64,000 bases of DNA, taken from contig NZ_JFBL01000001.1 of the NCBI RefSeq assembly GCF_000597725.1, forward strand, positions 124,001 through 188,000, given 5' to 3'. Position numbers and translations under genes: made by a program. The DNA is from Sulfurospirillum arcachonense DSM 9755 (GTDB lineage: Bacteria; Campylobacterota; Campylobacteria; Campylobacterales; Sulfurospirillaceae). Of this stretch, positions 19,120 to 28,904 are shown in pieces (the stretch's first letter is position 1; every line of letters begins with the position of its first letter). The notes below the pieces were generated by a model. That model did no database searches, was not told the DNA's origin, and saw only the letters and a program-made list of their open reading frames with translations.

Positions 19120-22100
19120 CTATTTTACATCTTCACTTAATTTTTCTTGAGTAACTTTTTTAATCGCACTAAAATCATTTTTACCAGTACCTAACTTTGG
19201 AATTTCTTCTACATGTAAAAAATTTGAAGGAATCATAAGTGGATTTATATCAGCATCTAAAAATAATTTTTTAAGATCTTGTATTTCTTTGGTAGTTGTA
19301 AAAATCATAACAATTTTTTCACCCTTTTTTTCATCAGCAAATGCACTGACAGCACATTCAAAGCTTTCATCATTTACTAATTCTGTCATTTTTTCTTCAA
19401 CTTCACTCAAAGAAATCATTTCACCACCAATCTTAGCAAAACGTGAGTATCGTCCTAAAATACTTAAAAAACCATCAGCATCTAATTTACCTTTATCTCC
19501 ACTTTTATACCAACGTACACCATTTTCTTCCAAAATAGCATCTGCTGTTTTTGCTTCATCTTTGAGGTATCCTTTCATGATCTGTGTTCCTCCAATAAGG
19601 ATCAACCCCTCTTCCCCATTTGGAACATCTTGATAATTTTCAGGATTTACAATACGTATACGTGTCCCTGGCAATGCCATTCCAACAGTACCTTGTTTTT
19701 TCCCTTCTTGAACAGTCCAATAACGTGGATTTAACACATCAGGAATATTTACACAAGCTACTGGTGTAGTCTCAGTCGCTCCATACCCTTCTAAAACATC
19801 TTTACCAAACTTCACCTTAAATCCATCACGTACATCAGGATTTAATTTCTCTGCCCCAGCAATAATCAAACGTAAACTTTCAAACATTAATGGATGAAGT
19901 TTTCTATTACGATTATAAAGACGTAAAAATGTGGAAGTCGCACAAAGGATAGTTGCTTGGTGTGTTGCAACTACTTTTCCCATTCCAACAGCATCAGTTG
20001 GATCAGGATGACATACTAAAGGAATACCTTCTACTAATGGCATTAAAGTCGTAATGGTAAATCCAAATGAATGAAATGGAGGTAATGAACCAACAATAAC
20101 ATCATTTGCATCTGGATTTAAAATAGACACACTTTGTTTGATATTTCCTACTAAATTTTTATGTGAGAGTTCAATACCTTTTGGCAAACCTTCACTACCA
20201 CTACTAAACAAAATAGCTGCTGTTTCTTCCATGCAAACACTTTTAAAATACAAAGCTTTAATCAAAGCTGATGGCATGAATTTGGCTAGAAGTAAATTAA
20301 AAATAAAGCCTGATTTAGAAATTTTTTCTTTCATATCTTCCATAATAAGAACATTAACATTTTGCAAAAGTGCTTCTATATCAAAGCCTTTAGCTTTAAG
20401 CTTAGTCAAAAACTTTGAAGATGTTACTACTGTTTTAACTTCGGCGATATTTAGTGCATGTAAAAATGCTTCTTTTGATGCTGTATAGTTTAAATTAACA
20501 ACGGTTTTTCCTTGAACAAGAAGCGCCATATTGGCGATGACATTACCAGCAGAAGCAGGAAGTATCACTCCTACATTTTGTTCATTTTTCACCTTTACAT
20601 GTAACAAAGAATGAAAACTAAGAACTGATGCAATTAACTTAGTATGAGAAAGAGTTCCGCCAGAACTATCTGCTACACTCATCTCACTTCCTAACATTTT
20701 AGCTCTATCAATCCACAAATGTTGCACTGGTTCTAATACGTTGATATACTCATTCCATGAATCAACAGAAATCCCATTTATCGCTTCTTTTAGTTTTACA
20801 CGATCTGTATCCATTGGCATAGGTGAACCAAAAGCAAAAGTTACATCACGATTTAAGGCTGCTGTGCCTTGTTTCATCTTATTTGAAGCAAAAGAAAAAC
20901 GACTTCCCCATAAACCTTTTAAAAAGAATGGCACAATAGTATACTCATTTGTCGTTACTATCTTCTCAAAACCACCTTTAAATTCACCAAGATGACCATT
21001 ACGACTGATAGCACCTTCTGGAAAAAGTGCAACTACTTCACCTTTATCTAGATATTCACCAATTGTTTTAAATGCACTACGACTTGCACGAGAAGAGATA
21101 GGAATAACTCCAAAAAAATCTAAAAAGATTTTAAGATACCATTTTTCATATATATTTCTCTCCATCACAAAACGAACTCTTCTTGGACTTGCTATTTGAA
21201 CAATAGCCCAATCCAACCAACTAATATGATTTCCTAGAAGAAGAACCCCTCCATTTGATGGAAGATTATCAAGTCCTGAAACTTTTATATTGTAACGAAG
21301 ATTAGCCAAACGATATATAATAAAACGCACTAACAACTGCGGTAATTTAATGATAGTATAAAGAGAACCCACTACTACAATAATACCTAAAAAACTAAAT
21401 AACAATTCAATAGGAAAAGTATAAAGTGACCAAATAATAGTAAAACCAAGAAAGACTAGCATCATTAAAGTTTGTACAAAGTTATTTGCAGCAAGAACAC
21501 GTCCTAAATCATTCTCTTTTGCATAAAATTGAATAAGTGCATTAAGTGGAATAATAAAAATTCCTCCACAAAAACCAAACAAAAAGAACAGTAAACCAAA
21601 GATGATTGGACTTGATGTTCCAGATAACCAAAATAGAGATAAAGCCATCCCTGCAGCACCCAACGGAATCACTCCTGTTTCAATATAATGCTTTGATATT
21701 TTTGAGTGATACAAAGAACCAACTACAATACCAAGTCCACCTAATGCCATTAATCCTTGCGCAACAACAGTATTTTCTACTCCAGCCTTTTGTTCTAATA
21801 ATGTTCCAAATAAAGCAAATACAACTTGAGAAACACTCCAAAATAATCCTAAACCAATTACACTAAGCCAAATAGCTTCTGTACGTAATAAAGTTTTTAA
21901 ATTTTCTTTTAAATATAAAGCTTTAAAATATTTTTTACGATCAAAACTCAATGAAGGAGAAGAAGAAGCTTTTGGTGCTAATTTAAAAGAAAACCATGCT
22001 TCTAATAATGTTGCGCCAATCAAAATATATCCCATTGGAGCCATCATCGTGATTATGTCATTAGGATTTTTCATACCTTCAACAAAAAAATATTCAAAAA

Positions 22101-22581
22101 TTACGGAGTATAAAACAGCACCTATTAAAATAGCTACAATTGTCACTGCTTGCACCATTCCATTAGCAGATGCCAAATTTTCTTTTCCTACTAATTCTTT
22201 GATGTATCCATATTTCGCTGGTGAGTACAGTGCACTTTGTGCTGCTAGTAAAAATGTAAGTGCAAATGAGAGCCAAAATGCTCCTAAATGATAACTTACA
22301 GTAATAGCACAAGCAATAACAATAGCTACAAGAGCACTGATTTGAATAACACGAGGCTTGGAAAACTTATCTGAAAGAAAACCAGAAGGAGTAAATAACA
22401 TGATAAATGGTAATAATACCAATCCATTGACAATAGCCGTATAAATTACTTGCTCATGACCATCAAAGCTTTTAAAAACTGTATTTTGAATGATGATTTT
22501 ATGTCCAAGATCAGTCATAGCATTTAAAAAAACAATAAGTATATAAGAAGCAAAACCTCTATAAGAAAATAACGCTTTCAT
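19120..22581 (-). CDS. aas: LplT-Aas type fusion: MFS lysophospholipid transporter + acyltransferase + acyl-ACP synthetase
   Basis: The 1153-residue protein has three modules. Residues ~1-405 form a 12-helix MFS domain similar to LplT. Residues ~430-640 are a PlsC acyltransferase with NHISWLD (H-x4-D) and FPEGAISRNG. Residues ~650-1150 are an AMP-binding acyl-acyl carrier protein synthetase with ILFSSGSEGLPKGIELSH and YGATETTP. The combined activity flips lysophospholipids across the inner membrane and re-acylates them, repairing membrane lipids. It is co-transcribed with an upstream MerR regulator (ATGA overlap at 22578-22581). Confidence 0.92.
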   Translation of the reverse strand: MKALFSYRGFASYILIVFLNAMTDLGHKIIIQNTVFKSFDGHEQVIYTAIVNGLVLLPFIMLFTPSGFLSDKFSKPRVIQISALVAIVIACAITVSYHLGAFWLSFALTFLLAAQSALYSPAKYGYIKELVGKENLASANGMVQAVTIVAILIGAVLYSVIFEYFFVEGMKNPNDIITMMAPMGYILIGATLLEAWFSFKLAPKASSSPSLSFDRKKYFKALYLKENLKTLLRTEAIWLSVIGLGLFWSVSQVVFALFGTLLEQKAGVENTVVAQGLMALGGLGIVVGSLYHSKISKHYIETGVIPLGAAGMALSLFWLSGTSSPIIFGLLFFLFGFCGGIFIIPLNALIQFYAKENDLGRVLAANNFVQTLMMLVFLGFTIIWSLYTFPIELLFSFLGIIVVVGSLYTIIKLPQLLVRFIIYRLANLRYNIKVSGLDNLPSNGGVLLLGNHISWLDWAIVQIASPRRVRFVMERNIYEKWYLKIFLDFFGVIPISSRASRSAFKTIGEYLDKGEVVALFPEGAISRNGHLGEFKGGFEKIVTTNEYTIVPFFLKGLWGSRFSFASNKMKQGTAALNRDVTFAFGSPMPMDTDRVKLKEAINGISVDSWNEYINVLEPVQHLWIDRAKMLGSEMSVADSSGGTLSHTKLIASVLSFHSLLHVKVKNEQNVGVILPASAGNVIANMALLVQGKTVVNLNYTASKEAFLHALNIAEVKTVVTSSKFLTKLKAKGFDIEALLQNVNVLIMEDMKEKISKSGFIFNLLLAKFMPSALIKALYFKSVCMEETAAILFSSGSEGLPKGIELSHKNLVGNIKQSVSILNPDANDVIVGSLPPFHSFGFTITTLMPLVEGIPLVCHPDPTDAVGMGKVVATHQATILCATSTFLRLYNRNRKLHPLMFESLRLIIAGAEKLNPDVRDGFKVKFGKDVLEGYGATETTPVACVNIPDVLNPRYWTVQEGKKQGTVGMALPGTRIRIVNPENYQDVPNGEEGLILIGGTQIMKGYLKDEAKTADAILEENGVRWYKSGDKGKLDADGFLSILGRYSRFAKIGGEMISLSEVEEKMTELVNDESFECAVSAFADEKKGEKIVMIFTTTKEIQDLKKLFLDADINPLMIPSNFLHVEEIPKLGTGKNDFSAIKKVTQEKLSEDVK

Positions 22582-23249
22582 GAATTATCCTTTGGTGTAT
22601 TTTGAACCCGTTTGCTATGCTCATTTATAGTTGCATTATTAAATATATAGGGTTTTAATTTGAGTAAAATATCAAAAACTAAACGATGCGATGATCCATT
22701 GCTTATACCTTTTTCAATTATCGTAGCCCCTAATTCATACTCCAAGACGGCTAACTCATTTGCCATTTTTACATAACGCGTAAATAGATTGTATGAGATA
22801 TCATTTTCTTTACATATTTTAAGTAACACTGCCATTTCTAAATCTAATTTTGAAAACATAGAATCTTTAGGAAACAACAATTCCTGACTTATCCATTCAT
22901 TTAGTTCAGGCTCAGTAATTTGAACTTCTTTGATAAAATCTTCTTTACTAAAGCATCGTATATTTTCTTTACCTCCTGAAATCATCTCAAAAGAACCTTG
23001 TAAAAAAGCAAGATCATTAGAAAAATCAAATGTATTGTTTTGAAAAATTTGTTTTATTTCTGCAATAGAATAAGAAAAATTGGATTGCAAATATTTAATC
23101 ATAGATATGCGTTCTACACACTCTTCTTCATAACGATGAACATTGGCTTTTAACTTCAAAGGTGGAGGAAGTATCCCTTCTTTGATGTAATATAAAATTG
23201 TTGACTTTGATTCACCACTTAGGGCAATTAATTCTGACATCTTTAACAT
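22578..23249 (-). CDS. MerR-family transcriptional regulator of the aas operon
   Basis: A 223-residue protein; the start at 23249 (MLKMSELIALSG) is favoured by the RBS AAAGGAGATATT directly before it. The N-terminal MerR helix-turn-helix is clear: SELIALSGESKSTILYYIKEGILPPPLK...VHRYEEECVERISMIKYLQ. The C-terminal part is long, alpha-helical and without metal-binding cysteine pairs, so an organic or lipid-type ligand is more likely than a metal. It overlaps aas by 4 nt, implying that it controls aas and itself. Confidence 0.87.
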   Translation of the reverse strand: MLKMSELIALSGESKSTILYYIKEGILPPPLKLKANVHRYEEECVERISMIKYLQSNFSYSIAEIKQIFQNNTFDFSNDLAFLQGSFEMISGGKENIRCFSKEDFIKEVQITEPELNEWISQELLFPKDSMFSKLDLEMAVLLKICKENDISYNLFTRYVKMANELAVLEYELGATIIEKGISNGSSHRLVFDILLKLKPYIFNNATINEHSKRVQNTPKDNS

Positions 23250-23270
23250 AATATCTCCTTTATCTGTGAA

Positions 23271-23320
23271 ATAATACATTAAAGAATGTAAAATGTCAAG
23301 TGTTACTTTACATTTTACAT
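23271..23320 (-). promoter_or_regulatory. Promoter and operator of the merR-aas operon
   Basis: On the minus strand TTGACA (plus 23294-23299) and TATTAT (plus 23271-23276) are spaced by 17 bp, a near-consensus sigma-70 promoter just before the MerR gene. A 10-bp inverted repeat, ATGTAAAATG (23286-23295) and CATTTTACAT (23311-23320), straddles the -35 box, with a smaller AAGT-GTT-ACTT palindrome inside. This is the likely autoregulatory operator. The 17-bp spacer differs from the 19-bp spacer of classical MerR-activated promoters, so repression may be the main mode. Confidence 0.65.
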
Positions 23321-23375
23321 TTTTGCTCTAATTTACTAAAAAAACCTTATTCTTACAGTTCCTAAAATAAATTGA

Positions 23376-23384
23376 TGGTATAAT
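23376..23384 (+). promoter_or_regulatory. Extended -10 promoter element of the MscS-family gene
   Basis: TGGTATAAT matches the extended -10 consensus TGnTATAAT and lies 29 bp before the MscS gene start, leaving a leader of about 20 nt that includes the GGAG ribosome binding site. Confidence 0.6.
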
Positions 23385-23412
23385 TTCGCTTATAAACTAT
23401 AATGGAGTTTTT

Positions 23413-25335
23413 ATGACTAAATATCTTATCTTATTTTTTCTCTTTCCTTTACTTTTGTGGGCAAAAGTAGCAGTTGAAGAACCTCTTCCTCTTATTAAAT
23501 CTGAAGAAAAACAAATACAAGTACCTGCACAAAATATTTCTGATGAATTAAAAGCAGAAAAAGAAGAAGAAAAAGAAAAAACTTTAAGTGATGAAGCAAA
23601 ACAAATTCTTATTCAAAATCAACTTATAGAAGAAACAATCAAAAATATTAACAATAAATCCTTTCTAGTCAATCTACCAAAAAATGAGACTTATACAAAA
23701 GAATTAACCCTTCTTGCTAATAAAATAAATATAAACACAAAAGCACATAATACACTTGCTGTTGCACGAGATAAAATTGAAGTTCTACTTATAAAAGATA
23801 AACGTGTATATGAAAATACACTCAAACAAATCATAATTGCAAAAGAAGAGTATCGGGAGAAAGATTACTTTGTCACTCTTTTGCAAAATAGTATCAAAAA
23901 AATTGATAATAATGCATTGGATAAATATAAACCACTTTATAAAATAGAGTCAGCAAACACACAACCAAGAGATAATACTAACTCTATATCTAAAGATTTT
24001 ATAAAAAACTATATCGACCTTTACAATCAAAAATATACACAAATCTTTATTCTTCAATATCTTCTTGAAAATATTCCAAAGTTTAGACAGACAAACTTTC
24101 TTATAGATGAATTTAACTTACAATATTTTGTTAAAAAAATTGATTCTATGGAAAATATTTCATTTATTTCTAACGTTACTCGATATCATTTAAAATTTTC
24201 TATTGGTGAAATTGTTATGGTCATATTAATTATAGGATTTTTTAGACTACTCAATCTCAGGTTTATCTCTTTTCTTATCTCATTTATCTCCGAATATTTT
24301 ATTAAAAATAAAAATGATGAAGACAAAGATGAAATACACAAATACCTAAAAAAATCTGTCACACTTCCACTGGTCTATGCCCTGTATGTTTTTAGTATAC
24401 AGCTTTCCATGTATATTCTGATTCAAAACCCTATTCTTCTTGAACATATTATGCCATGGATTAATACATTTTACGTAGCACTTTTTAGTTGGGGCTTTTA
24501 TAAAATATTGGTTAATAGTATCAACATGCATGCTCATGTACTTTTAGTCAAATACCATAATCTACGCAAAGAAATGATTGTATTTATTTTAAAAATCTTA
24601 AAAATTGTATTAGTTTTATTGGTTCTTTTATTTCTTTTAACACAACTTAATATCGATATTCAAGCGATTGTAGCTTCTTTAGGGATTGGAGGTATCGCAA
24701 TCGCCTTGGCATCAAAAGATACTTTGACGAACTTTTTTGGATCTTTAAGTATCATGGCAGATAATTCATTTTCACAAGGTGATTGGATTCAAGTAAATGA
24801 TATCGAAGGACATGTAGTAGATATCAGAATGAGAACTACAAGAATTCGTACATTTGAAAACGCGATGATTACTGTTCCAAATACTATTCTGGCAAATTCT
24901 TACATCCAAAATTGGTCAAAAAGAAAAGTTGGCCGACGTATCAAAATGGCTTTAGGCATCACATATGAAAGCCGGATGGAAGATATTATCAATCTTAGAA
25001 AAGATATTTATGAGATGTTAGAAAATCACCCAGGAATTGCTATAGTAGACCACAATGATGTCTCAGAAAACAAACGTTTTGAGGCAACAAAACGAGAAGA
25101 TGTACAAGGTGTAAAGCGAACACTCTTAGTATATATCGATGAGTTTGGAGCTTCCTCGGTCAATATTCTTATCTACTGTTTTGCAAAAAGCCCTGTTTGG
25201 GAAAAATGGCTAGAAACAAAAGAAGATGTTTTGATTAAGATTGCTGATTTGGTTAAAAAGAACAATTGTGATTTTGCTTATCCAACACAAGCACTATGGT
25301 TGAAATCTGAAATGAAAAAAGACTTATTAGCTTAA
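23413..25335 (+). CDS. MscS-family mechanosensitive ion channel
   Basis: The 640-residue protein starts with a signal peptide (MTKYLILFFLFPLLLWA), followed by a long periplasmic, Lys/Glu-rich region (about 25-260) with coiled-coil character. Then come several membrane helices and the MscS core: the pore helix GIGGIAIALASKDTLTNFFGSLSIM (about 436-460) and the beta domain FSQGDWIQVNDIEGHVVDIRMRTTRI. The extra N-terminal domain and length place it with larger MscK/YbiO-like members. It releases solutes on hypo-osmotic shock. Confidence 0.9.
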   Translation: MTKYLILFFLFPLLLWAKVAVEEPLPLIKSEEKQIQVPAQNISDELKAEKEEEKEKTLSDEAKQILIQNQLIEETIKNINNKSFLVNLPKNETYTKELTLLANKININTKAHNTLAVARDKIEVLLIKDKRVYENTLKQIIIAKEEYREKDYFVTLLQNSIKKIDNNALDKYKPLYKIESANTQPRDNTNSISKDFIKNYIDLYNQKYTQIFILQYLLENIPKFRQTNFLIDEFNLQYFVKKIDSMENISFISNVTRYHLKFSIGEIVMVILIIGFFRLLNLRFISFLISFISEYFIKNKNDEDKDEIHKYLKKSVTLPLVYALYVFSIQLSMYILIQNPILLEHIMPWINTFYVALFSWGFYKILVNSINMHAHVLLVKYHNLRKEMIVFILKILKIVLVLLVLLFLLTQLNIDIQAIVASLGIGGIAIALASKDTLTNFFGSLSIMADNSFSQGDWIQVNDIEGHVVDIRMRTTRIRTFENAMITVPNTILANSYIQNWSKRKVGRRIKMALGITYESRMEDIINLRKDIYEMLENHPGIAIVDHNDVSENKRFEATKREDVQGVKRTLLVYIDEFGASSVNILIYCFAKSPVWEKWLETKEDVLIKIADLVKKNNCDFAYPTQALWLKSEMKKDLLA

Positions 25336-25361
25336 AATATTTTGCTTTTAAGTCTTACATG

Positions 25362-25395
25362 TAAAGGGTTTTAAATCTCGATTTTAAACCCTTTA
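25362..25395. terminator. Hairpin between convergent MscS gene and Cys-rich gene
   Basis: TAAAGGGTTT (25362-25371) and AAACCCTTTA (25386-25395) form a 10-bp stem, with further imperfect AT pairing inside, between the two convergent genes. No strong U-tract follows on either strand, so it is a probable but not ideal terminator. Confidence 0.6.
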
Positions 25396-25403
25396 TCAGC
25401 AGT

Positions 25404-25796
25404 TTATTTTAAAATCTTATTTAATTCAGCAGATAAATCTTGTTCTATTTCATCTTCAGAGTTTTTATTATTTAAGTAATCTTTGCAATCTTCGCAATTT
25501 TCACAAAATTCACAATTTTCACAGTTTTTACAATCTTCACAATTAAAACAATCAATACAGTTTTCACAATAATCAGTCAATTGACAATTTTTACAATTTT
25601 TAGATGAGTCACAGTTGTCACAATTTTCACAGTCTTCGCAATCTACACAGTTTAAACAATTTACACAATTTTTTAAACTATTTAACATTCTCACTGCAAT
25701 CTCTTTATCAAACTTATTCAATGATATACGGTTGTTGTTGCTATCTGTTAAAAATTTTTCATCATTGTCATTAGTTATAACTTTATATTCTTCCAT
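25404..25796 (-). CDS. Cysteine-triplet-repeat protein, unknown function
   Basis: A 130-residue protein I do not recognise. Residues 44-104 consist of 21 consecutive tripeptides of the form x-[N/D]-C: cysteine occurs at every third position (44, 47, 50 ... 104) except 65 and 74, where Ser and Thr stand in without breaking the register. That gives 19 Cys; the residue before Cys is Asn or Asp in nearly all units. The N-terminus (1-43) and C-terminus (105-130) are acidic/helical and lack Cys. No signal peptide, so probably cytoplasmic. A metal-binding or solenoid role is plausible but unproven. RBS GGGAAAT precedes ATG. Confidence 0.85.
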   Translation of the reverse strand: MEEYKVITNDNDEKFLTDSNNNRISLNKFDKEIAVRMLNSLKNCVNCLNCVDCEDCENCDNCDSSKNCKNCQLTDYCENCIDCFNCEDCKNCENCEFCENCEDCKDYLNNKNSEDEIEQDLSAELNKILK

Positions 25797-25937
25797 TTTT
25801 ATTTCCCTTTTTCATTGTCTCTATTCAAACACTAAATATTTTGTTTGAATACTACAATAAACAAAATTAGAAATCCTTAAAAATTGACTACGATGAAGTA
25901 TAAACTAACTATAAAAAATCAATATAGTAAAAGTTAT

Positions 25938-27032
25938 TTATGCTCTATGTTTCACAAAAGTTTCATAAATTTCTTCAAAAGCTTTTTCACTAGAGTTTTC
26001 AACACTTTTCATTCTTTCTATTGACTCACTAAAACTTAATTCATTAAGCCATAAATCAATAGCATCTTTTACTCCATCATGTACATTTGTATGATGCTCA
26101 CTTAATGAAGCTAAAACTTCTTTTTCGTCTTTTATTTGCTGATTATTAGCTGCAAACCATTTTCCAAATCTACATTCATTCTCATTTTGTAATGTTTCTG
26201 GTTTTGTTTGATACATAAACGCTTTATAAGCAATAAGTTTAAAAAGGATATGATCAGCTTTTCCATTTCCTATTCCAATCTCATTGGTTATATTTTTCGT
26301 GATTTTAGAAATACGATCTGAATTTGAAATCACAAATTCTAACTCTTCAAAAAATTGATTTAATGTAGTATCTATAGTACTACTACTTTCTTGGAATCTT
26401 TTAGTCATCTCTAAAATTTCTAAAGAATTTTGCTGTAGATGTGAGATATTTACTTCTACTTCTTGTGTTGCTTTTTGTGTACGCTCAGCTAGTTTTCTTA
26501 CTTCATCAGCAACAACAGCAAAACCACGTCCATGCTCACCTGCTCGGGCTGCTTCTATAGCAGCATTCAATGCTAAAAGGTTTGTTTGGTCTGAAATATC
26601 TTTAATTAAATTAATAATATCAGTAATAGAAACAACACTTTCATTGAGTGTATGCGCTCCATTTTCCAAATTTGAAGTCTCTTGTGAAATCTGTTCTATA
26701 TTTGAAACAACACTTGTTCGCTGATGCTGTACATTATCTATACGTTTACTGGTTCTTCCATTTAAGTCTGTTGCTTCATCCAGTGAATCAACATTTGCTT
26801 GCATGATTTTTTGTAAAAAGCCTACACCACTCTCATATGATTGTATAAGAAGATCTAACATTTTTAATTTTGATACAAGTTCAATATCTTGGTTTTTTTC
26901 TTCTTCTTTAAAAGTGTTTTTCTTTTTGATTTCTTCTTGAAGTAACGCTACTTCTTCTTTAAGTTTTTTATTTTCTAGTTCTAATCCAGAGACTTGTTCT
27001 TTTTCATTGTCATCATTATTAAATAATCCCAT
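25938..27032 (-). CDS. Soluble methyl-accepting chemotaxis protein with CZB domain (TlpD-like)
   Basis: A 364-residue receptor without membrane segments. Residues ~15-60 are a charged coiled coil. The chemoreceptor signalling hairpin with [36 protein letters not shown] is at about 145-180. The C-terminal zinc-binding CZB domain shows [15 protein letters not shown] and HHTNVHD (the His/Cys ligands). This domain order is that of H. pylori TlpD, a cytoplasmic receptor that responds to oxidants and energy state. It is expected to couple to CheW/CheA. Stand-alone gene. Confidence 0.92.
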   Translation of the reverse strand: MGLFNNDDNEKEQVSGLELENKKLKEEVALLQEEIKKKNTFKEEEKNQDIELVSKLKMLDLLIQSYESGVGFLQKIMQANVDSLDEATDLNGRTSKRIDNVQHQRTSVVSNIEQISQETSNLENGAHTLNESVVSITDIINLIKDISDQTNLLALNAAIEAARAGEHGRGFAVVADEVRKLAERTQKATQEVEVNISHLQQNSLEILEMTKRFQESSSTIDTTLNQFFEELEFVISNSDRISKITKNITNEIGIGNGKADHILFKLIAYKAFMYQTKPETLQNENECRFGKWFAANNQQIKDEKEVLASLSEHHTNVHDGVKDAIDLWLNELSFSESIERMKSVENSSEKAFEEIYETFVKHRA

Positions 27033-27281
27033 AATATCTCCTTGATTTTATTACTTATATCCTATTTTGATATTACTGAATTATAAATTAAATAGAATAT
27101 TTATTTATAATTTTAAGAAAATATATACACTTATAGTTACTTTTTTACATAAAATCAACTTTATCTAGGTATCTATTACTACTATCTAACTATGCTATAC
27201 AAGGTAACGCATTTTAAAATATTATATTATTTTAATAAAAAAAAGAGTATTCTTCTGCCAATACTGTACAAGGAAATAATC

Positions 27282-28241
27282 ATGAAAAAAGTATATATTA
27301 CAGACAAGATAACCGACCCTTATATAGAAAAAGAAGTTCTAGGAGATGTGATATCTGATACGCTTCATGAAGGAATAGAGGTACTTTTAGTCTGGCATAA
27401 AAAGATTCCAAATGAGTTTATCGACAAGTTGCCAAACTTAAAAGCGATGGTAAGATATGGCGTAGGGTATGATGTGTTTCAAGATCTTGAATACACCAAA
27501 CAAAAAGGTATTTATGCTTCTAATACTCCTGATTATGGAACTGAAGAAGTAAGCGATACAGCTATTGCTATGATTATGAATATAGCTCGTGGCATCACAA
27601 GATATGATTATCAATGTAGAGATTATAAAGATGGCTCTTGGCAAACCAATACTCTAAAAAACATCAAAAGAACGAGTGATTATAAACTCGGAGTCATAGG
27701 TGCAGGAAGAATCGGAGGAAGCGTAGTTTTAAAAGCAAATGCTTTACGATTTCAGACATATTTTTATGACCCTTATTTATCAAGTGGCACCGAAAAGATG
27801 CTAGGAGCAAAAAGAGTTGAGTCTTTGGACGAGTTGCTTGAAACTTGTGATATTATCTCAGTAAATTGCCCTCTCAATGACGAAACAAATGCAATGATAG
27901 ATGAAAAGTTTATAGCCAAAATGAAAAAAGGCGCTTCTATCGTAAACACAGCACGTGGAGCTATTGTAAAAGATTTGGATGTGTTTTATGAGCCTTTAAA
28001 AAGCGGTCAACTAAACTGTGTAAGTCTTGACGTACTCCCAAGTGAACCACCAAAAGATGGACTGATGATAGATGCATGGAGAGCAAAAGAGACTTGGCTT
28101 GATGGAAGATTTCTTATAAATCCACATGCTGCCTTTTATAGTGACAAAGCCTATTTTGAGATGAGACAAAAAGCAGCTTTAAATGTAAAACGAGTACTAG
28201 ATGGCAAAAAACCAATCAATATTGTTAATGGATTAGATTAG
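27282..28241 (+). CDS. D-isomer-specific 2-hydroxyacid dehydrogenase (NAD-dependent)
   Basis: About 319 residues from ATG 27282 (MKKVYITDKITDP), chosen for its AAGGAAA ribosome binding site. The Rossmann motif VIGAGRIGGSV is at about 146-156; the catalytic Arg lies in NTARGAIV and the catalytic His in NPHAAFYSDKA near the C-terminus. Overall it resembles CtBP/phosphoglycerate dehydrogenase-like enzymes that reduce 2-oxoacids to D-2-hydroxyacids with NADH. Substrate unknown. Six nucleotides separate it from the PNPOx-ferredoxin gene, so they form an operon. Confidence 0.88.
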   Translation: MKKVYITDKITDPYIEKEVLGDVISDTLHEGIEVLLVWHKKIPNEFIDKLPNLKAMVRYGVGYDVFQDLEYTKQKGIYASNTPDYGTEEVSDTAIAMIMNIARGITRYDYQCRDYKDGSWQTNTLKNIKRTSDYKLGVIGAGRIGGSVVLKANALRFQTYFYDPYLSSGTEKMLGAKRVESLDELLETCDIISVNCPLNDETNAMIDEKFIAKMKKGASIVNTARGAIVKDLDVFYEPLKSGQLNCVSLDVLPSEPPKDGLMIDAWRAKETWLDGRFLINPHAAFYSDKAYFEMRQKAALNVKRVLDGKKPINIVNGLD

Positions 28242-28247
28242 AAAAAA

Positions 28248-28868
28248 ATGAGTGTAGAAATATACTTTAAGATTTTAGCTAATGAGATTCATTCCGTAGT
28301 TGTAGCTACTCTTAATAAAGGCTTGCCTACTACAAGAGTAATAGATATTATGCTTTATGATAAAAATGGTATTTATTTTCTTACGGCTAAAGGAAAAGCT
28401 TTTTACGAACACTTAAAAACTAATCCCTATATCTCGCTAAGTGGTCTTACAAGTGGAAGTGATTCTATGCAAAGAAAGTCTATTACTATCTCTGGATATA
28501 CTAAAGATATTGGTTCACAGAAACTAGAAGAGATATTTAAAAAAAATCCTTATATGGCAGATATTTATCCAAGTAAAGAGAGCCGTATGGCCTTAAATGT
28601 TTTTCATCTTTATAAAGGTCAAGGTGAATATTTTGACCTCTCAACAAAACCAATCACAAGAACAAACTTTGTCTTTGGAGGAGAAGAACTTAAAAAGTCT
28701 GGATATTTCATAACTGAAAACTGTAAAGCTTGTGGAAAATGTAAAGAAAAATGCCCTCAAAGCTGTATTGAGATAGGAAAAATATATAAGATAAATCAAG
28801 AGCAATGCCTACACTGTGGAAATTGTTACGAAATCTGCCCAAATGAGGCAATTGTCAAACTAATATAA
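28248..28868 (+). CDS. PNPOx-like flavin protein fused to a two-cluster ferredoxin domain
   Basis: A 206-residue protein. Residues ~1-140 are a pyridoxamine-phosphate-oxidase-like split barrel (SVVVATLNKGLPTTRVIDIMLYD; later KAFYEHLKTNPYISLSG), a fold that binds FMN or F420-like cofactors. Residues ~155-206 hold two [4Fe-4S] motifs, CKACGKCKEKCPQSC and CLHCGNCYEICPNEA. Such proteins are thought to be flavin reductases fed by iron-sulphur clusters; the actual partner is unknown. It follows the dehydrogenase by 6 nt. A broken copy of its 3' end lies at 30794-30899. Confidence 0.85.
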   Translation: MSVEIYFKILANEIHSVVVATLNKGLPTTRVIDIMLYDKNGIYFLTAKGKAFYEHLKTNPYISLSGLTSGSDSMQRKSITISGYTKDIGSQKLEEIFKKNPYMADIYPSKESRMALNVFHLYKGQGEYFDLSTKPITRTNFVFGGEELKKSGYFITENCKACGKCKEKCPQSCIEIGKIYKINQEQCLHCGNCYEICPNEAIVKLI

Positions 28869-28904
28869 AATCCCAAAGACAGGATATAGAATTCATTATG
28901 TACA

